Positions 8,196 through 17,790 of a stretch of DNA of 64,000 nucleotides are shown piece after piece. The stretch covers positions 3,224,001 through 3,288,000 of the forward strand of contig NZ_CP129019.1 in the NCBI RefSeq assembly GCF_020524355.2. Direction: 5' to 3'. Positions within the stretch are counted from its first letter, which is position 1. Every line of letters begins with the position of its first letter. The position numbers were made by a program, and so were the translations under genes. Source of the DNA: Mesobacillus subterraneus. GTDB lineage: Bacteria > Bacillota > Bacilli > Bacillales > Cytobacillaceae. Under the pieces are notes generated by a model. The model searched no databases. It worked only from the letters and a program-made list of their open reading frames with translations, and had not been told where the DNA came from.

Positions 8196-9510
8196 TTAAA
8201 GGATTATCGTACTTAACAGGATACCGATTCCTACTGAGCCGATCGTCGCAACCAATCCTGGAACCATGAAGCTGTGATTCAAGATATACTTCCCAATTCG
8301 TGTCGTCCCCGTCCTATCAAAATTTATTGCCGCAACAACAGTTGGATAGTTCGGTATGAAGAAATATCCATTCACTGCTGGGAACATCGCGATAAGTAAC
8401 GCGGGATTGATTCCCAGTGTTATTCCTAGCGGCATTAGGGTACGTACTGTAGCTGCCTGGCTGTATAGGAGGATGGAAAGTGCGAACAGTGCCACAGCGA
8501 ACAGCCAAGGAGCAGCAGTGACAAGGTCAGATATCGATCCCGAAATAAGGGCCATATTTCCCTGGAAGAAGGTGTCGCCCATCCAGGCGATCCCGAAGAT
8601 TGCTACTACTGCAGCTGCACCTGCTTTGAACACACTTCCTGAAACGATATCTTCTACTTTAGGTTTCGCAAAAATAATGATCATGGCGGCAATTGTCAAC
8701 ATAACAATTTCAATTGCTGCCGGCATGCTCATCCGTGTGAACACTCCCTCGATCTCCCAACCTGGACGCAGTTCCTGGAAAGATCCAAGGATGACAACTA
8801 ATACTGCAGCAAGGAGGAACAGGATAACTGAAAGCTTTGCACCTGAATTAGGTGTGAATTCCTTTTTATCTTTCTTAATTGGCGCCAGACCTTCCTCTAA
8901 ACGCTTAAGATAATCTGCATCCATGTTCAAATCCTTGCCCATCTTGCTTGCAACGAAAGCAGCTGCCATACATGCAAGGAATGTAGAAGGAACACAGATC
9001 ATAAGGATTTGCATCAAACTGATGTTAAAATCTGCAAGCAATGCAAGTAACGCTACAGTCGCTGCTGAAATAGGGCTGGCAGTGATCGCCTGCTGTGAAG
9101 CGATAACCGCAATGGACATAGGACGTTCAGCGCCTGATGCCTGATTCGCGTGAAACTTCAGCAATAACTGGTAGCACAGAATAGGCAACATGACCAGTTC
9201 CAGCACAAAAAGTAAAGATATACGTGACCATTGGAGCAATGAACGTTATCCATTTAGGATTTTTCCTCAATGCCTTTTCTGCCAGAAACACTAGATATTC
9301 CATGCCGCCAGCTGCCTGGAGAGATCCGGCAGCGGTAATGACCGCAAGAATCATCAACATGACGTCAATCGGTGCGGAAGTTGGCTGAAGGCCGAATCCA
9401 AAAACTAAAATTCCTAGGCCCACACCGCCCATCACTCCTAGACCAACACCGCCAAGGCGCGCACCGATGAAGATGCATGCCAGTACAATTAAAAATTGAA
9501 TCCAGAACAT
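8196..9510 (-). pseudogene. Anaerobic C4-dicarboxylate transporter (DcuA/DcuB family), frameshifted
   Basis: A membrane antiporter family exchanging aspartate, fumarate or malate for succinate. The N-terminal frame starts at ATG 9510 (GGGAGGT upstream) with [21 protein letters not shown] and runs to [24 protein letters not shown]. The second frame resumes at ERPMSIAVIASQQAITASP. The switch lies around 9129-9137, where one extra base in GGCGCT separates the halves; unlike other shifts here it is not in a homopolymer. The combined length of about 437 residues matches Dcu carriers, with multiple hydrophobic segments. It is first in the dcu-aspA-sdhCAB operon. Confidence 0.88.
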
Positions 9511-9612
9511 TTTGACTACCTCCCTGAGTTTATTAGTGCATATCGATTTTTTAAGGAGTACATTCCAATAGTTCCCTTTTGATCCAGTGAGCCTGTCACC
9601 TGCCTTCATATT

Positions 9613-9628
9613 TGTGAGTTATTTCACA
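9613..9628. promoter_or_regulatory. Fnr- or Rex-type operator upstream of the dcu operon
   Basis: TGTGAGTTATTTCACA matches TGTGA-N6-TCACA perfectly. With flanking bases it is one mismatch from the Rex consensus TTGTGAA-N4-TTCACAA. It lies about 100 bp upstream of the dcu start, in the divergent 353-bp gap shared with the sensor kinase. The -10 positions expected for a class II Fnr promoter on either strand do not fit, so Rex control or a class I Fnr arrangement is possible. Confidence 0.6.
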
Positions 9629-9863
9629 AGGGAAACCTTATAAAAATATGACACTCTTGAAGATGTTAGCTTCTTCTTGACACTTATAGAATAATCAACA
9701 CCCTACTGAAATCTACAAGAAGTAACATGGCATTTTCTGTTCTTAATAATATTGTCATATTTGATTACTTCATGAAGTCTGTACTGGATTAAAATAAGAA
9801 TTGTTCAGCTTAGTTTTGAATTCGAATTTTCATAACTACATAGAATCTGATGAGGTGGATAGG

Positions 9864-11129
9864 ATGAAGGATCGGCTGCTCTTGTACCTTTTAATAGCAA
9901 TCGCAGTTCCAATCGGCGGAGAAATGAAGTTTTATCCGTTTGAAGGAGATATGCGGGTCAGTTTAGGGACTCCTATTTTTTTCTTCATTTTATTATGGTC
10001 CAGAAAACTACATCCGTTATTCGCTGGTTTGACTGCTGGCGGTGCCGTTGTATTATTCAGGATTGCACTTTACAGTTTTTCAAGCCAGGGATTCTTATTC
10101 GAGGAAGCCTTCTTTCAACACTTCCCTGTTTTCTTTTATTACTTGACTTTCGCGCTCCTATTTTACCTGTTTAACATTAACTCACTTTATAGTACTCCCT
10201 TCTTTGTCGGTTTACTTGGAGTAATTGTTGAAATTGCTGCCAGCATGGTTGAAATCTTTTTTCGATCATTTTTTTCACACACCCCTATCAGTTTGTCTAC
10301 ATTCATCACAATAGGAATCATCGCAGTCATTCGCAGTTTCTTTGTTCTCGGTTTTTTTAATATTTTTGTCATTCACGAAGCCAGACTATCCGAAACTGCG
10401 CAAAAAAAGCGTAATGAACAAATGCTGATGTTGATTTCGAATTTATATGTAGAAATGGTCCAGTTAAAAAAAACCATGACTGATGCAGAAAATCTAACCA
10501 GAGAAAGCTACTCGCTTTATAGGACGTTAAAAGAACAACAGCAGGAAAAGCATGCCCATGCCATCCTGAAAATTGCCGGTCAAATGCATGAAATCAAAAA
10601 AGATAATCAACGAATCTATGCCGGTTTAACAAAGTTGATGGTAAAAGAAGACCTTTGTGATGTAATGGAAATAACAGAAATCATTAAAGTGATCGCTGCT
10701 TGCAATGAGCGTTATTCAGATTCTTTGGGAAAATCCATTGATTTCAAGTGTACGATCTCTGGAAACCACCCCTGCTACCATACGTTCATGCTCTTATCCA
10801 TCATTAATAATCTGGTGGCAAATGCAGTGGAAGCAATCATCCTGACTGGAGCAATCAACATCAATATACACCGGAAAGAAGATATACTGATGATCCACAT
10901 CAAAGACAATGGGGCAGGAATTGCTGAGAGGAACAGAAAGCTTATTTTCGAGCCTGGATTCACTACAAAGTTCAGCCATGGCGGATTTGCTTCAAATGGA
11001 ATCGGGCTTTCTTATGTTAAGAATGTCATAGAAAATCTTGACGGGAACATCAAACTTGAGGATGAAAGTCTTCACCATAAATTCAATACCATCTTCACGA
11101 TTGAAATCCCCATTGCCAGAATTACATAG
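9864..11129 (+). CDS. Sensor histidine kinase, GlnK/DcuS-like, adjacent to dcu operon
   Basis: A 421-residue membrane kinase. Residues 1-180 hold about six hydrophobic segments with no extracytoplasmic PAS domain. A helical linker follows, then the phospho-acceptor QMHEIKKDNQ, N box NNLVANAVEAII and G boxes DNGAGI and GIGLSY. The start ATG 9864 is fixed by GAGGTGG; the longer TTG start at 9801 lacks a ribosome site. The partner regulator follows immediately. The pair resembles Bacillus subtilis GlnK-GlnL, but divergence from dcu-aspA-sdhCAB suggests it senses aspartate, fumarate or a related C4 acid. Confidence 0.85.
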   Translation: MKDRLLLYLLIAIAVPIGGEMKFYPFEGDMRVSLGTPIFFFILLWSRKLHPLFAGLTAGGAVVLFRIALYSFSSQGFLFEEAFFQHFPVFFYYLTFALLFYLFNINSLYSTPFFVGLLGVIVEIAASMVEIFFRSFFSHTPISLSTFITIGIIAVIRSFFVLGFFNIFVIHEARLSETAQKKRNEQMLMLISNLYVEMVQLKKTMTDAENLTRESYSLYRTLKEQQQEKHAHAILKIAGQMHEIKKDNQRIYAGLTKLMVKEDLCDVMEITEIIKVIAACNERYSDSLGKSIDFKCTISGNHPCYHTFMLLSIINNLVANAVEAIILTGAININIHRKEDILMIHIKDNGAGIAERNRKLIFEPGFTTKFSHGGFASNGIGLSYVKNVIENLDGNIKLEDESLHHKFNTIFTIEIPIARIT

Positions 11130-11140
11130 GGAGGATGAGC

Positions 11141-12055
11141 ATGATGAAGTTTTTTATCGCAGACGATTCACCGGCAATCAGGGCGATGTTGGCTAATATA
11201 ATCGAAGATGAGAATTACGGAACCGTCGAGGGAGAAGCAGAGGATGGCTCTGAAGTGTATGCAGACTTACTTGAGGCAAAGCGGATCGATGTTCTGCTGA
11301 TTGACCTATTGATGCCTAATCGTGATGGATTGGAAACCATCAGGGAGATACGGAGTTCTTTTACCGGAAAGATCATCATGGTATCGCAAGTGGAATCGAA
11401 GGAGCTGATTGGCGAAGCATACGAACTTGGAGTTGAATACTACATTACTAAACCAATAAACAGACTCGAAGTCTCAAATGTTATTAAAAAAGTCTGTGAA
11501 CATCTTATTTTGGAGAAATCAGTATTGGATATCCAAAAATCGCTTAGCATGCTCAGCTTAAAACCAGTCTATGCTGGACCAGTAATGGACCGTACGATTG
11601 TGAGTGCTGGAAAGAATATCCTGTTGGATTTAGGAATCATCGGAGAGAGCGGAAATAAAGATCTCCTTGACCTTTTATCCATTCTATATGAACACGAAAA
11701 AACCGGAGTCAGAGAAACGCCGCCATTAAAAGATTTATTTGAAAGAACTGTATACAAACGCCTTGGGCCGCGCGCCTCTTCTTCAGATGTAAAAAAAGAA
11801 GTCAAAGCGGCAGAACAACGCGTCAGAAGAGCGATTCAGCAGGCACTGGAACATCTAGCATCCCTAGGCCTGACCGATTATTCCAATCCAAAATTTGATC
11901 ATTACTCCACCGCCTTTTTTGACTACTCACAGGTAAGAATGAAAATGTTGGAGCTGGAAGGCAAAACGGACACCTGTCTAATTCCACCTCGATCTAATAT
12001 CAAGAAGTTCATACAAGCTTTATATATGGAAGCTCGCCAATCAATGAGCAGTTGA
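11141..12055 (+). CDS. Response regulator with YcbB/GlnL-type output domain
   Basis: An approximately 305-residue regulator. The receiver domain at residues 1-120 has acidic ADDS, phospho-site DLLMPNRDG and conserved K in ITKPI. The C-terminal half (LSLKPVYAG to the end) resembles the YcbB domain of GlnL, a DNA-binding output. GGGAGG at 11129-11134 overlaps the kinase stop and favours ATG 11141 or 11144 over 11135, which would touch the ribosome site. Cotranscribed with the kinase. Likely target: the divergent dcu-aspA-sdhCAB operon. Confidence 0.87.
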   Translation: MMKFFIADDSPAIRAMLANIIEDENYGTVEGEAEDGSEVYADLLEAKRIDVLLIDLLMPNRDGLETIREIRSSFTGKIIMVSQVESKELIGEAYELGVEYYITKPINRLEVSNVIKKVCEHLILEKSVLDIQKSLSMLSLKPVYAGPVMDRTIVSAGKNILLDLGIIGESGNKDLLDLLSILYEHEKTGVRETPPLKDLFERTVYKRLGPRASSSDVKKEVKAAEQRVRRAIQQALEHLASLGLTDYSNPKFDHYSTAFFDYSQVRMKMLELEGKTDTCLIPPRSNIKKFIQALYMEARQSMSS

Positions 12056-12084
12056 ACTCTGTTGAACCTCTTTTAAATACTAAC

Positions 12085-12130
12085 AAATGCCCCGGCACTA
12101 GGCATTATACGGCTGCTGGGTGCATTGTTA
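12085..12130. terminator. Convergent terminator between response regulator and KinB-like kinase
   Basis: AATGC-CCCGGCA pairs with TGCTGGG-T-GCATT (one bulge, one G-U) around a 17-base loop in the gap between two converging genes. Confidence 0.5.
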
Positions 12131-12137
12131 TTTAGAA

Positions 12138-13421
12138 TTAAACAGAATGATTCAAACTCCTGACATCAACAAAATTACGATATGCAGGAAGAGAAATTTC
12201 TACTTTTGTTCCAATCCCAAGCTCACTGTTGAATGAAATCGTTCCTCCCATTGCCTCGATGATTTTGATCGATACAGAGGTTCCAAGCCCCGTCCCTTTG
12301 TCTTTCGTTGTATAAAACAGCGTACCAAGTCTGGCGATTTGGGAACTGTCCATACCTTTTCCCGTATCTGATATCACTACATATGACTCATTACCTGCTC
12401 CGTCCTGGCTAATAATGACTTCCCCGCCCTCATCTGTAGCCTCAATCCCGTTTTTTATAATATTCACAAGTGCTTGTTTCAACTGATTCCTGTCGGTTTT
12501 TACATAGACTCCCCATTCGAGCTTGACGTTCACTTGCACTCCTTCCTTTGCTGCAAACGCCTCTAAAAGCAAGGTGACTTCAGTAATGATCTCTGCCAGC
12601 TCGGCATCTTCCAATTTTTCAAATTGAGGCTTGGCGAAATTCAGATAATCATTAATAATGGATTCCGCCCTGTCGAGTTCAGTCAGCACAAGACTCAAGT
12701 AATAATAATTGTCCCCTTTTTCTTGCTTATGCATCATCTGCAAGAAGCCTTTTACTACTGTTAAAGGGTTGCGGATTTCGTGCGCAATCGATGCAGCCAG
12801 TTCACCCAGTGTATTCAGTTTTTCAGCGCGAAGGATTTCTTTTCTCATTAAATCCTTCTCGATCAAAGACTCATTCAGAATTGCTGCAACCCAAACGGCA
12901 AAAATCTGTATTGCACCGAAAATCGCTACATTCATCAAAATTTGGTTTGTATCTTCAGCTGATGCGTCATTAATGAAAATATTGGCCACAAGAATCAGCA
13001 GCATGGAAAGTAAAGGCCATAACCCTACAAGGACAGCTGTTTTAATTCTCTTGTTTGCATCCAGTGTCCAAAACTTCTTAACGAACATGAATGGAAATAG
13101 TGCGGCCAGGAAACCACTCACATATCCGAGCAGCAGGTCCCCACCCATAAATGTCCTTGTTGTCAGATAGGAAACCAACACCATAATACCCGCTATCGGA
13201 CCCCCATATAAAAAGGCAAGCACCATTGGTACGTAGCGAAGATCCCAGAACAAACCGCCATCCTCAAACGAGAAGGCGAGAGACAGAAACACAGCTATAC
13301 TTTGGAGTACCCCGCACAAATATGGCGAATTCCCAACCCTCTTATTATCAAAAAGGACACTATGAATGAAGATTGGCAGCAGGATAATAAGGACGTTTAA
13401 AAGAAGTTTCTCAACGAGCAT
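12138..13421 (-). CDS. Membrane sensor histidine kinase, KinB/5TM-LYT type
   Basis: A 427-residue kinase with six hydrophobic segments in residues 1-185 resembling the 5TM sensor region of Lyt/KinB-like kinases. Catalytic boxes follow: H box AASIAHEIRNPLTVVKGFLQ, N box NIIKNGIEATDEGG, G1 DTGKGM, G2 GTGLGTSVSIKII. The H-box wording is characteristic of the sporulation phosphorelay kinases of Bacillus, so Spo0F is the likely partner; no response regulator gene adjoins it on its own strand. The assignment as a phosphorelay kinase is inference. Confidence 0.85.
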   Translation of the reverse strand: MLVEKLLLNVLIILLPIFIHSVLFDNKRVGNSPYLCGVLQSIAVFLSLAFSFEDGGLFWDLRYVPMVLAFLYGGPIAGIMVLVSYLTTRTFMGGDLLLGYVSGFLAALFPFMFVKKFWTLDANKRIKTAVLVGLWPLLSMLLILVANIFINDASAEDTNQILMNVAIFGAIQIFAVWVAAILNESLIEKDLMRKEILRAEKLNTLGELAASIAHEIRNPLTVVKGFLQMMHKQEKGDNYYYLSLVLTELDRAESIINDYLNFAKPQFEKLEDAELAEIITEVTLLLEAFAAKEGVQVNVKLEWGVYVKTDRNQLKQALVNIIKNGIEATDEGGEVIISQDGAGNESYVVISDTGKGMDSSQIARLGTLFYTTKDKGTGLGTSVSIKIIEAMGGTISFNSELGIGTKVEISLPAYRNFVDVRSLNHSV

Positions 13422-13639
13422 TTCATCTTCTCCATTCGAAGAATTTTGTCTAAGACGTGACAGAAGCTGTGCTAATGGTTGCTATCTTGTATTACGAATA
13501 CGACAAACTTTTCACAAATCCTCTATTTCCTGGGAAATTTGTCAGATTTCAATGAGAAATTGCCAGTGTATCCAGCAGTCCCAACAAGGGATGCCTACTA
13601 AAAAACACCACATCTTAGGGCAATAAATATAAGAAAAGC

Positions 13640-13998
13640 GCAAGCGCCTTGGTCAGCCCCGACAAGCGCTGGAGGGCCTGACAGTGAAGTCGTTCTTTGA
13701 CTTCATTGGCAGGACCGAAATCGAAAAGTATAGCCGACTGCCCAGAAACGCAGAAACTGGAGACTCCGACAAAGAAGCGCTTTTTGCTTCTGCCGGCGGA
13801 GTTGAAGTTTCGGAGTTTCTAGGAGGCGACACTAGACAATTCGAAATGCGGAGGCGACTGCCCAACTCCGACAAGCGTTGGAGGGCCTGACAGTGAAGTC
13901 GCTCTTTGACTTCATTGGCAGGACCGAAACGTCTCGAGGAGTTAGGAGCCGCAGCAGGACTAGCGTCTCGAGGGGCTAGGCGCTGGAGCTGGACACTA
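13640..13998. repeat. Interspersed bcr-like intergenic repeat with internal 62-bp duplication
   Basis: The 636-bp gap 13422-14057 has no credible gene and is dominated by this GC-richer element. A 62-bp block at 13659-13720 recurs at 13868-13929 with about two differences. Each copy contains the palindrome GAAGTC/GACTTC. The right end (TCTCGAGGGGCTAGGCGCTG) occurs again, reversed, at 57748-57796. These ends resemble the multi-copy intergenic repeats of many Bacillaceae. Short open frames inside it are not considered genes. Confidence 0.75.
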
Positions 13999-14057
13999 AT
14001 CTTAGTACAAAAATTTTATACTTTCTTATTCAGTAAAAAAGGAAACCCGGAGGCTTC

Positions 14058-15857
14058 CTAATAATTCATTAACATCTTCTTTTCCAGCTGGCTCGTATAT
14101 AGGCTATGGTAAAAGCCTTTTTGTACCAGCAATTCGTCATGGCTGCCTTTTTCTATGATTTGGCCCTCTTCGATGACGATAATCTGATCTGCGCTTTTAA
14201 TCGTATTCAACCGGTGTGCTATGATGAAGCTTGTTCTTCCCTTCAGCAGATGCTGGAGGGCTTCCTGGATTTTAAGCTCGGTTATCGTATCAATACTGCT
14301 CGTTGCTTCATCCAGGATCAAGATGGATGGGTCAGCCAGGATTGCCCTTGCGATGGACAATAGCTGCTTTTGTCCCTGGCTGATGCCAGCATCATCCTGG
14401 CTCAATACGGTATCATAGCCTTCTGGCAAGCGGTTGATAAAGGAATGGGCATTCGCTGCCTTTGCCGCCTGCTCAATTTCCTCATCAGTTGCGTCCAATT
14501 TGCCGTAACGGATGTTTTCCCTTATGCTCCCTTGGAAAAGGAATGAATCCTGGAGGACAAATCCCATTTGTGTCCGCAAGCTTTCACGGGTAATTTTTTT
14601 GCTGTCATATCCATCAATGAAGATCTTACCTTTATCCGGTTCGTAAAAACGCGAAATCAAATTGATGATCGTGGACTTGCCTGCTCCTGTCGGTCCAACC
14701 AGGGCAACACTTTTACCAGGTTCAGCATTGAAATTCAAATCAGATACGGTATCTCCGCCTTTTTCATATGAAAAAGATACGTCTTTGAACTCGACCTTTC
14801 CGCTGATATTCTTAAGTGGGACAGCTTCTTTCTCATCGGCCGCCTCTTCATCTGTATCGATGATATCAAAAACCCTGTCAGCTCCTGCTACTGCAGAAAG
14901 TAGGGTATTAAACTGGTTCGACAGGTCATTCAGAGGTCTTGTGAACTGCCTGGAGTACTCAGTGAAAATGACGATTGTCCCAATTGATACGTATCCTTGA
15001 AGCGCAAAGTAACTGCCAAATGCCGCCACAATGGTGAAACTCAGGTTATTTAGCATATTCATCAATTTCGGGATGAACCCCGTAAAAGTCTGGGCCCAAT
15101 AACCGGACTCTTTCAGCTTCTTATTCTTAATGCGAAATTCTTCAATTACTTTCGGTTCCTGTGAGAAGGATTTTATGATCTTTTGGCCAGAAATACTTTC
15201 TTCTATATACCCATTCATTTCGCCAAGACGGCGCTGCTGTTCTTTATAAAGCCTCCCTGTGCGGCTTGTGATCCACTTCATCCCCATGAACATCAGTGGC
15301 ACAATGATCATCGTGACAAGCGTGAGCAGCGGGCTAAGCCAGATCATGACAGCAAGGGTTCCCGCCAGCGTAAGAACGCTTGAAAAAATCTGGATGACGG
15401 AGGAATTCAGCGTTGCGCTGACATTCTCAATATCATTGGTTACCCTGCTCATCAATTCGCCATGCTGACGTTTATTGAAAAAATCAATCGAAAGCTTATG
15501 GAAGTGTGTGAAAAGCTGTTTCCTCATTATATATACAGTCTTCTGGGCAATCCCAATCATCCAGTAGCTCTGGAGCCATAAGGACAAAGAGTGCAATCCA
15601 TACACAACGCCAAGACCGACTAACAGCCAGGTGAATCCGACAGTGGACCCTGTCGCAAAATACTCATCAATTCCCCAGCCAATCAGGAATGGTCCCAAAA
15701 GACCTAGGGCAGAACTTGCCACAACCATTATTAAGACAAAGATCAGCAGCCTCCGCTGCTCTGCTAGATATGCCCAAATTCTCCTGACCGTCGGTACAAT
15801 TGCCCACGCCGGATTACTTCCCTTGCCAGTCTTGCTTTCTTTTTGTTTTTTTAACAT
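14058..15857 (-). CDS. Heterodimeric ABC exporter subunit, YfiC-like
   Basis: A 599-residue half-transporter with six membrane segments (residues 35-310) and a C-terminal ATPase. Walker A is GPTGAGKST, the signature is the non-canonical ISQGQKQ, and Walker B is ILILDEATS with the catalytic Glu. It overlaps the upstream partner by 7 bp. The degenerate signature combined with the partner's altered Walker B is the classic asymmetric heterodimer pattern (LmrCD, BmrCD, YfiBC). Probable role: drug or lipid export; substrate unknown. Confidence 0.87.
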   Translation of the reverse strand: MLKKQKESKTGKGSNPAWAIVPTVRRIWAYLAEQRRLLIFVLIMVVASSALGLLGPFLIGWGIDEYFATGSTVGFTWLLVGLGVVYGLHSLSLWLQSYWMIGIAQKTVYIMRKQLFTHFHKLSIDFFNKRQHGELMSRVTNDIENVSATLNSSVIQIFSSVLTLAGTLAVMIWLSPLLTLVTMIIVPLMFMGMKWITSRTGRLYKEQQRRLGEMNGYIEESISGQKIIKSFSQEPKVIEEFRIKNKKLKESGYWAQTFTGFIPKLMNMLNNLSFTIVAAFGSYFALQGYVSIGTIVIFTEYSRQFTRPLNDLSNQFNTLLSAVAGADRVFDIIDTDEEAADEKEAVPLKNISGKVEFKDVSFSYEKGGDTVSDLNFNAEPGKSVALVGPTGAGKSTIINLISRFYEPDKGKIFIDGYDSKKITRESLRTQMGFVLQDSFLFQGSIRENIRYGKLDATDEEIEQAAKAANAHSFINRLPEGYDTVLSQDDAGISQGQKQLLSIARAILADPSILILDEATSSIDTITELKIQEALQHLLKGRTSFIIAHRLNTIKSADQIIVIEEGQIIEKGSHDELLVQKGFYHSLYTSQLEKKMLMNY

Positions 15858-17575
15858 CCTGCCTTCACCTCCCCAAATTGGGACTCGTAAATAGCCTGAT
15901 AAAGGGAAGAATGCTTCAGCAAATACTCATGGTCTCCAGATCCAATTAAGGAGCCATCTTCAAGCAAAAGGATTTTATCGGCTTCCTTAGCAGTGCTTAT
16001 CTTTTGGGTGATGATGACTGTTGTACATTTGTAGTGGCTGATCGAATCCAGCAGCCTTGCTTCTGTTTTCAGGTCAAGTGCACTTGTACTGTCATCAAGT
16101 AACAGGATTCTCGGATTTTTGATTAGGGCCCTTGCAATGGATAGTCGCTGCTTCTGTCCGCCTGATAGGTTGACGCCCTTTTGCCCCAATAACGTGTCAT
16201 ACTGATCAGGAAGTTTTTCAATCGTGTCATGGATTTGGGCATCAGAAGCGGCCTTAACCATTTCCTCATGGGTGGCATTCTTCTTGCCCCAGGCCAGATT
16301 TTCCTTGATGGAACCCGTGAAGAGCATAGCCTCCTGAGGAACGTAGCCAATCCCTTCTCTAAGACTTTTTAGTTTAAAGTCTTTAATTTTCCGGCCATCG
16401 ATTCGAATTCCTCCGCTTGTTACATCATATAACCGGGGGATCAGCTGGAACATCGATGTCTTCCCGGCACCAGTAGCTCCCAATACAGCCACTGTTTCGC
16501 CGGCAGCGATGGAAAAGGACAGATTCTGAAGTATTGGGATATTTGTATTCGGAAACTGGAATGAAACCTTGTCAAATTCAATTTCACCTTCGGTAATTCC
16601 ATACTCCTTACTGCTTTCGATTGTGTCTTCCAGATCGATTTCCTCTTTCAGCACATCCGTCACACGCTCAGCAGAAGCTCTGGCACGGGAAAAAACCATG
16701 ATAATCCATGAAAACATCGAAAAAGCGGTGGTGATCCGTGCTGCATAATTGACAATTGCAACCACTTCACCGACCGTTACGCTTCCAGTCTGGACTTCTA
16801 ACTTTCCAAACCAAAGGACAGCAATCACACTCAGGTTCATGAATAGCAGCAAAACAGGTATCGTTGCCTCGGTAACCCTTAAGGCGAATACTGTTTTATT
16901 CCTAAGGTTATTGTTCGCAGTTTCAAATCGTGTACCTTCATAGCCACCTCTGGCAAAAGCCTTGATCAGCCTCATGCCGACAAGATTTTCCCTCATGACA
17001 CCGTTCACTTTGTCTAGGCGCTTTTGTACACTTTTAAATAAGCCTGCCGCCTTTGTCATAATCCATATCAGGAAAATCAAAAGAGGCGGAATAATGATGA
17101 CAAATGCAAGCGACAATTTCACATTGACGAGCATGGCCATAATGATTCCCCCGATAACTAACAGCGGAGCGCGCATCGCAATCCTAAGGCTCATAAAGAA
17201 TGTATTTTGCAGCTGTGTCACATCATTGGTGATCCTTGTAATCAAAGAGGATGATGGAAAGCTGCTGAAGTTCGTGAATGAAAAGGCCTGAACCTTGGCG
17301 AACAGCTTCTCGCGCAAGTCATAACCAAAGCTTTGACCTGCATGGGCTGCGATAAAAGAATTCGTGATACCGGATGCAAATGCAAGGAATGAAAGCCCGA
17401 GCATGATTCCGCCTAGTTGGATGACAGTATCCAGGTCCCTGGCGACAATTCCTTCATCGATGATTTTAGCCATCAGCAGCGGCTGGACTAGTTCAACGGC
17501 CAGTTCGACAAGCATCAAGCTTAGCGCAGCCGCAATCGGGATGCGATAAGGTTTTACAAAAGAAAATATACTCAT
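15851..17575 (-). CDS. Heterodimeric ABC exporter subunit, YfiB-like
   Basis: A 574-residue half-transporter with six membrane segments and a C-terminal ATPase. Walker A is GATGAGKTS, the signature LSGGQKQR is canonical, but Walker B ends LLLDDSTS, with Asp in place of the catalytic Glu. It therefore contributes the degenerate ATP site of the pair encoded with the overlapping downstream gene. The length is very close to Bacillus subtilis YfiB (573). The intergenic region upstream has no recognisable regulator. Confidence 0.87.
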   Translation of the reverse strand: MSIFSFVKPYRIPIAAALSLMLVELAVELVQPLLMAKIIDEGIVARDLDTVIQLGGIMLGLSFLAFASGITNSFIAAHAGQSFGYDLREKLFAKVQAFSFTNFSSFPSSSLITRITNDVTQLQNTFFMSLRIAMRAPLLVIGGIIMAMLVNVKLSLAFVIIIPPLLIFLIWIMTKAAGLFKSVQKRLDKVNGVMRENLVGMRLIKAFARGGYEGTRFETANNNLRNKTVFALRVTEATIPVLLLFMNLSVIAVLWFGKLEVQTGSVTVGEVVAIVNYAARITTAFSMFSWIIMVFSRARASAERVTDVLKEEIDLEDTIESSKEYGITEGEIEFDKVSFQFPNTNIPILQNLSFSIAAGETVAVLGATGAGKTSMFQLIPRLYDVTSGGIRIDGRKIKDFKLKSLREGIGYVPQEAMLFTGSIKENLAWGKKNATHEEMVKAASDAQIHDTIEKLPDQYDTLLGQKGVNLSGGQKQRLSIARALIKNPRILLLDDSTSALDLKTEARLLDSISHYKCTTVIITQKISTAKEADKILLLEDGSLIGSGDHEYLLKHSSLYQAIYESQFGEVKAGC

Positions 17576-17737
17576 GAAGATAAACCCCCGTTGAAACGAT
17601 CTAGATTATTTCGGCTTACGAATTTTATATTTTCTATCATACCTCTTTTTGTTAATTTTTTGAATTGAAAGAGAATAATTTATTGTGCCTTTTGGTGATT
17701 ATATTATATATTTCGCTTCAATATTTATCCTACAACT

Positions 17738-17774
17738 TAAAAAGCAGCATCGTTTTTTTAGACGATGCTACTTT
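17738..17774 (-). terminator. Terminator of the sigma-54 fatty-acid operon
   Basis: On the minus strand AAAGTAGCATCGT pairs with ACGATGCTGCTTT (one mismatch) and continues into TTTTT. It lies just past the last gene of the leftward operon. Confidence 0.75.
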
Positions 17775-17790
17775 AAGTATAGTCTTATTA

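Noticed and set aside
13653..13890. Short ORFs on both strands inside the repeat region
   Set aside because: They arise from the interspersed palindromic repeat; no ribosome sites or conserved motifs.
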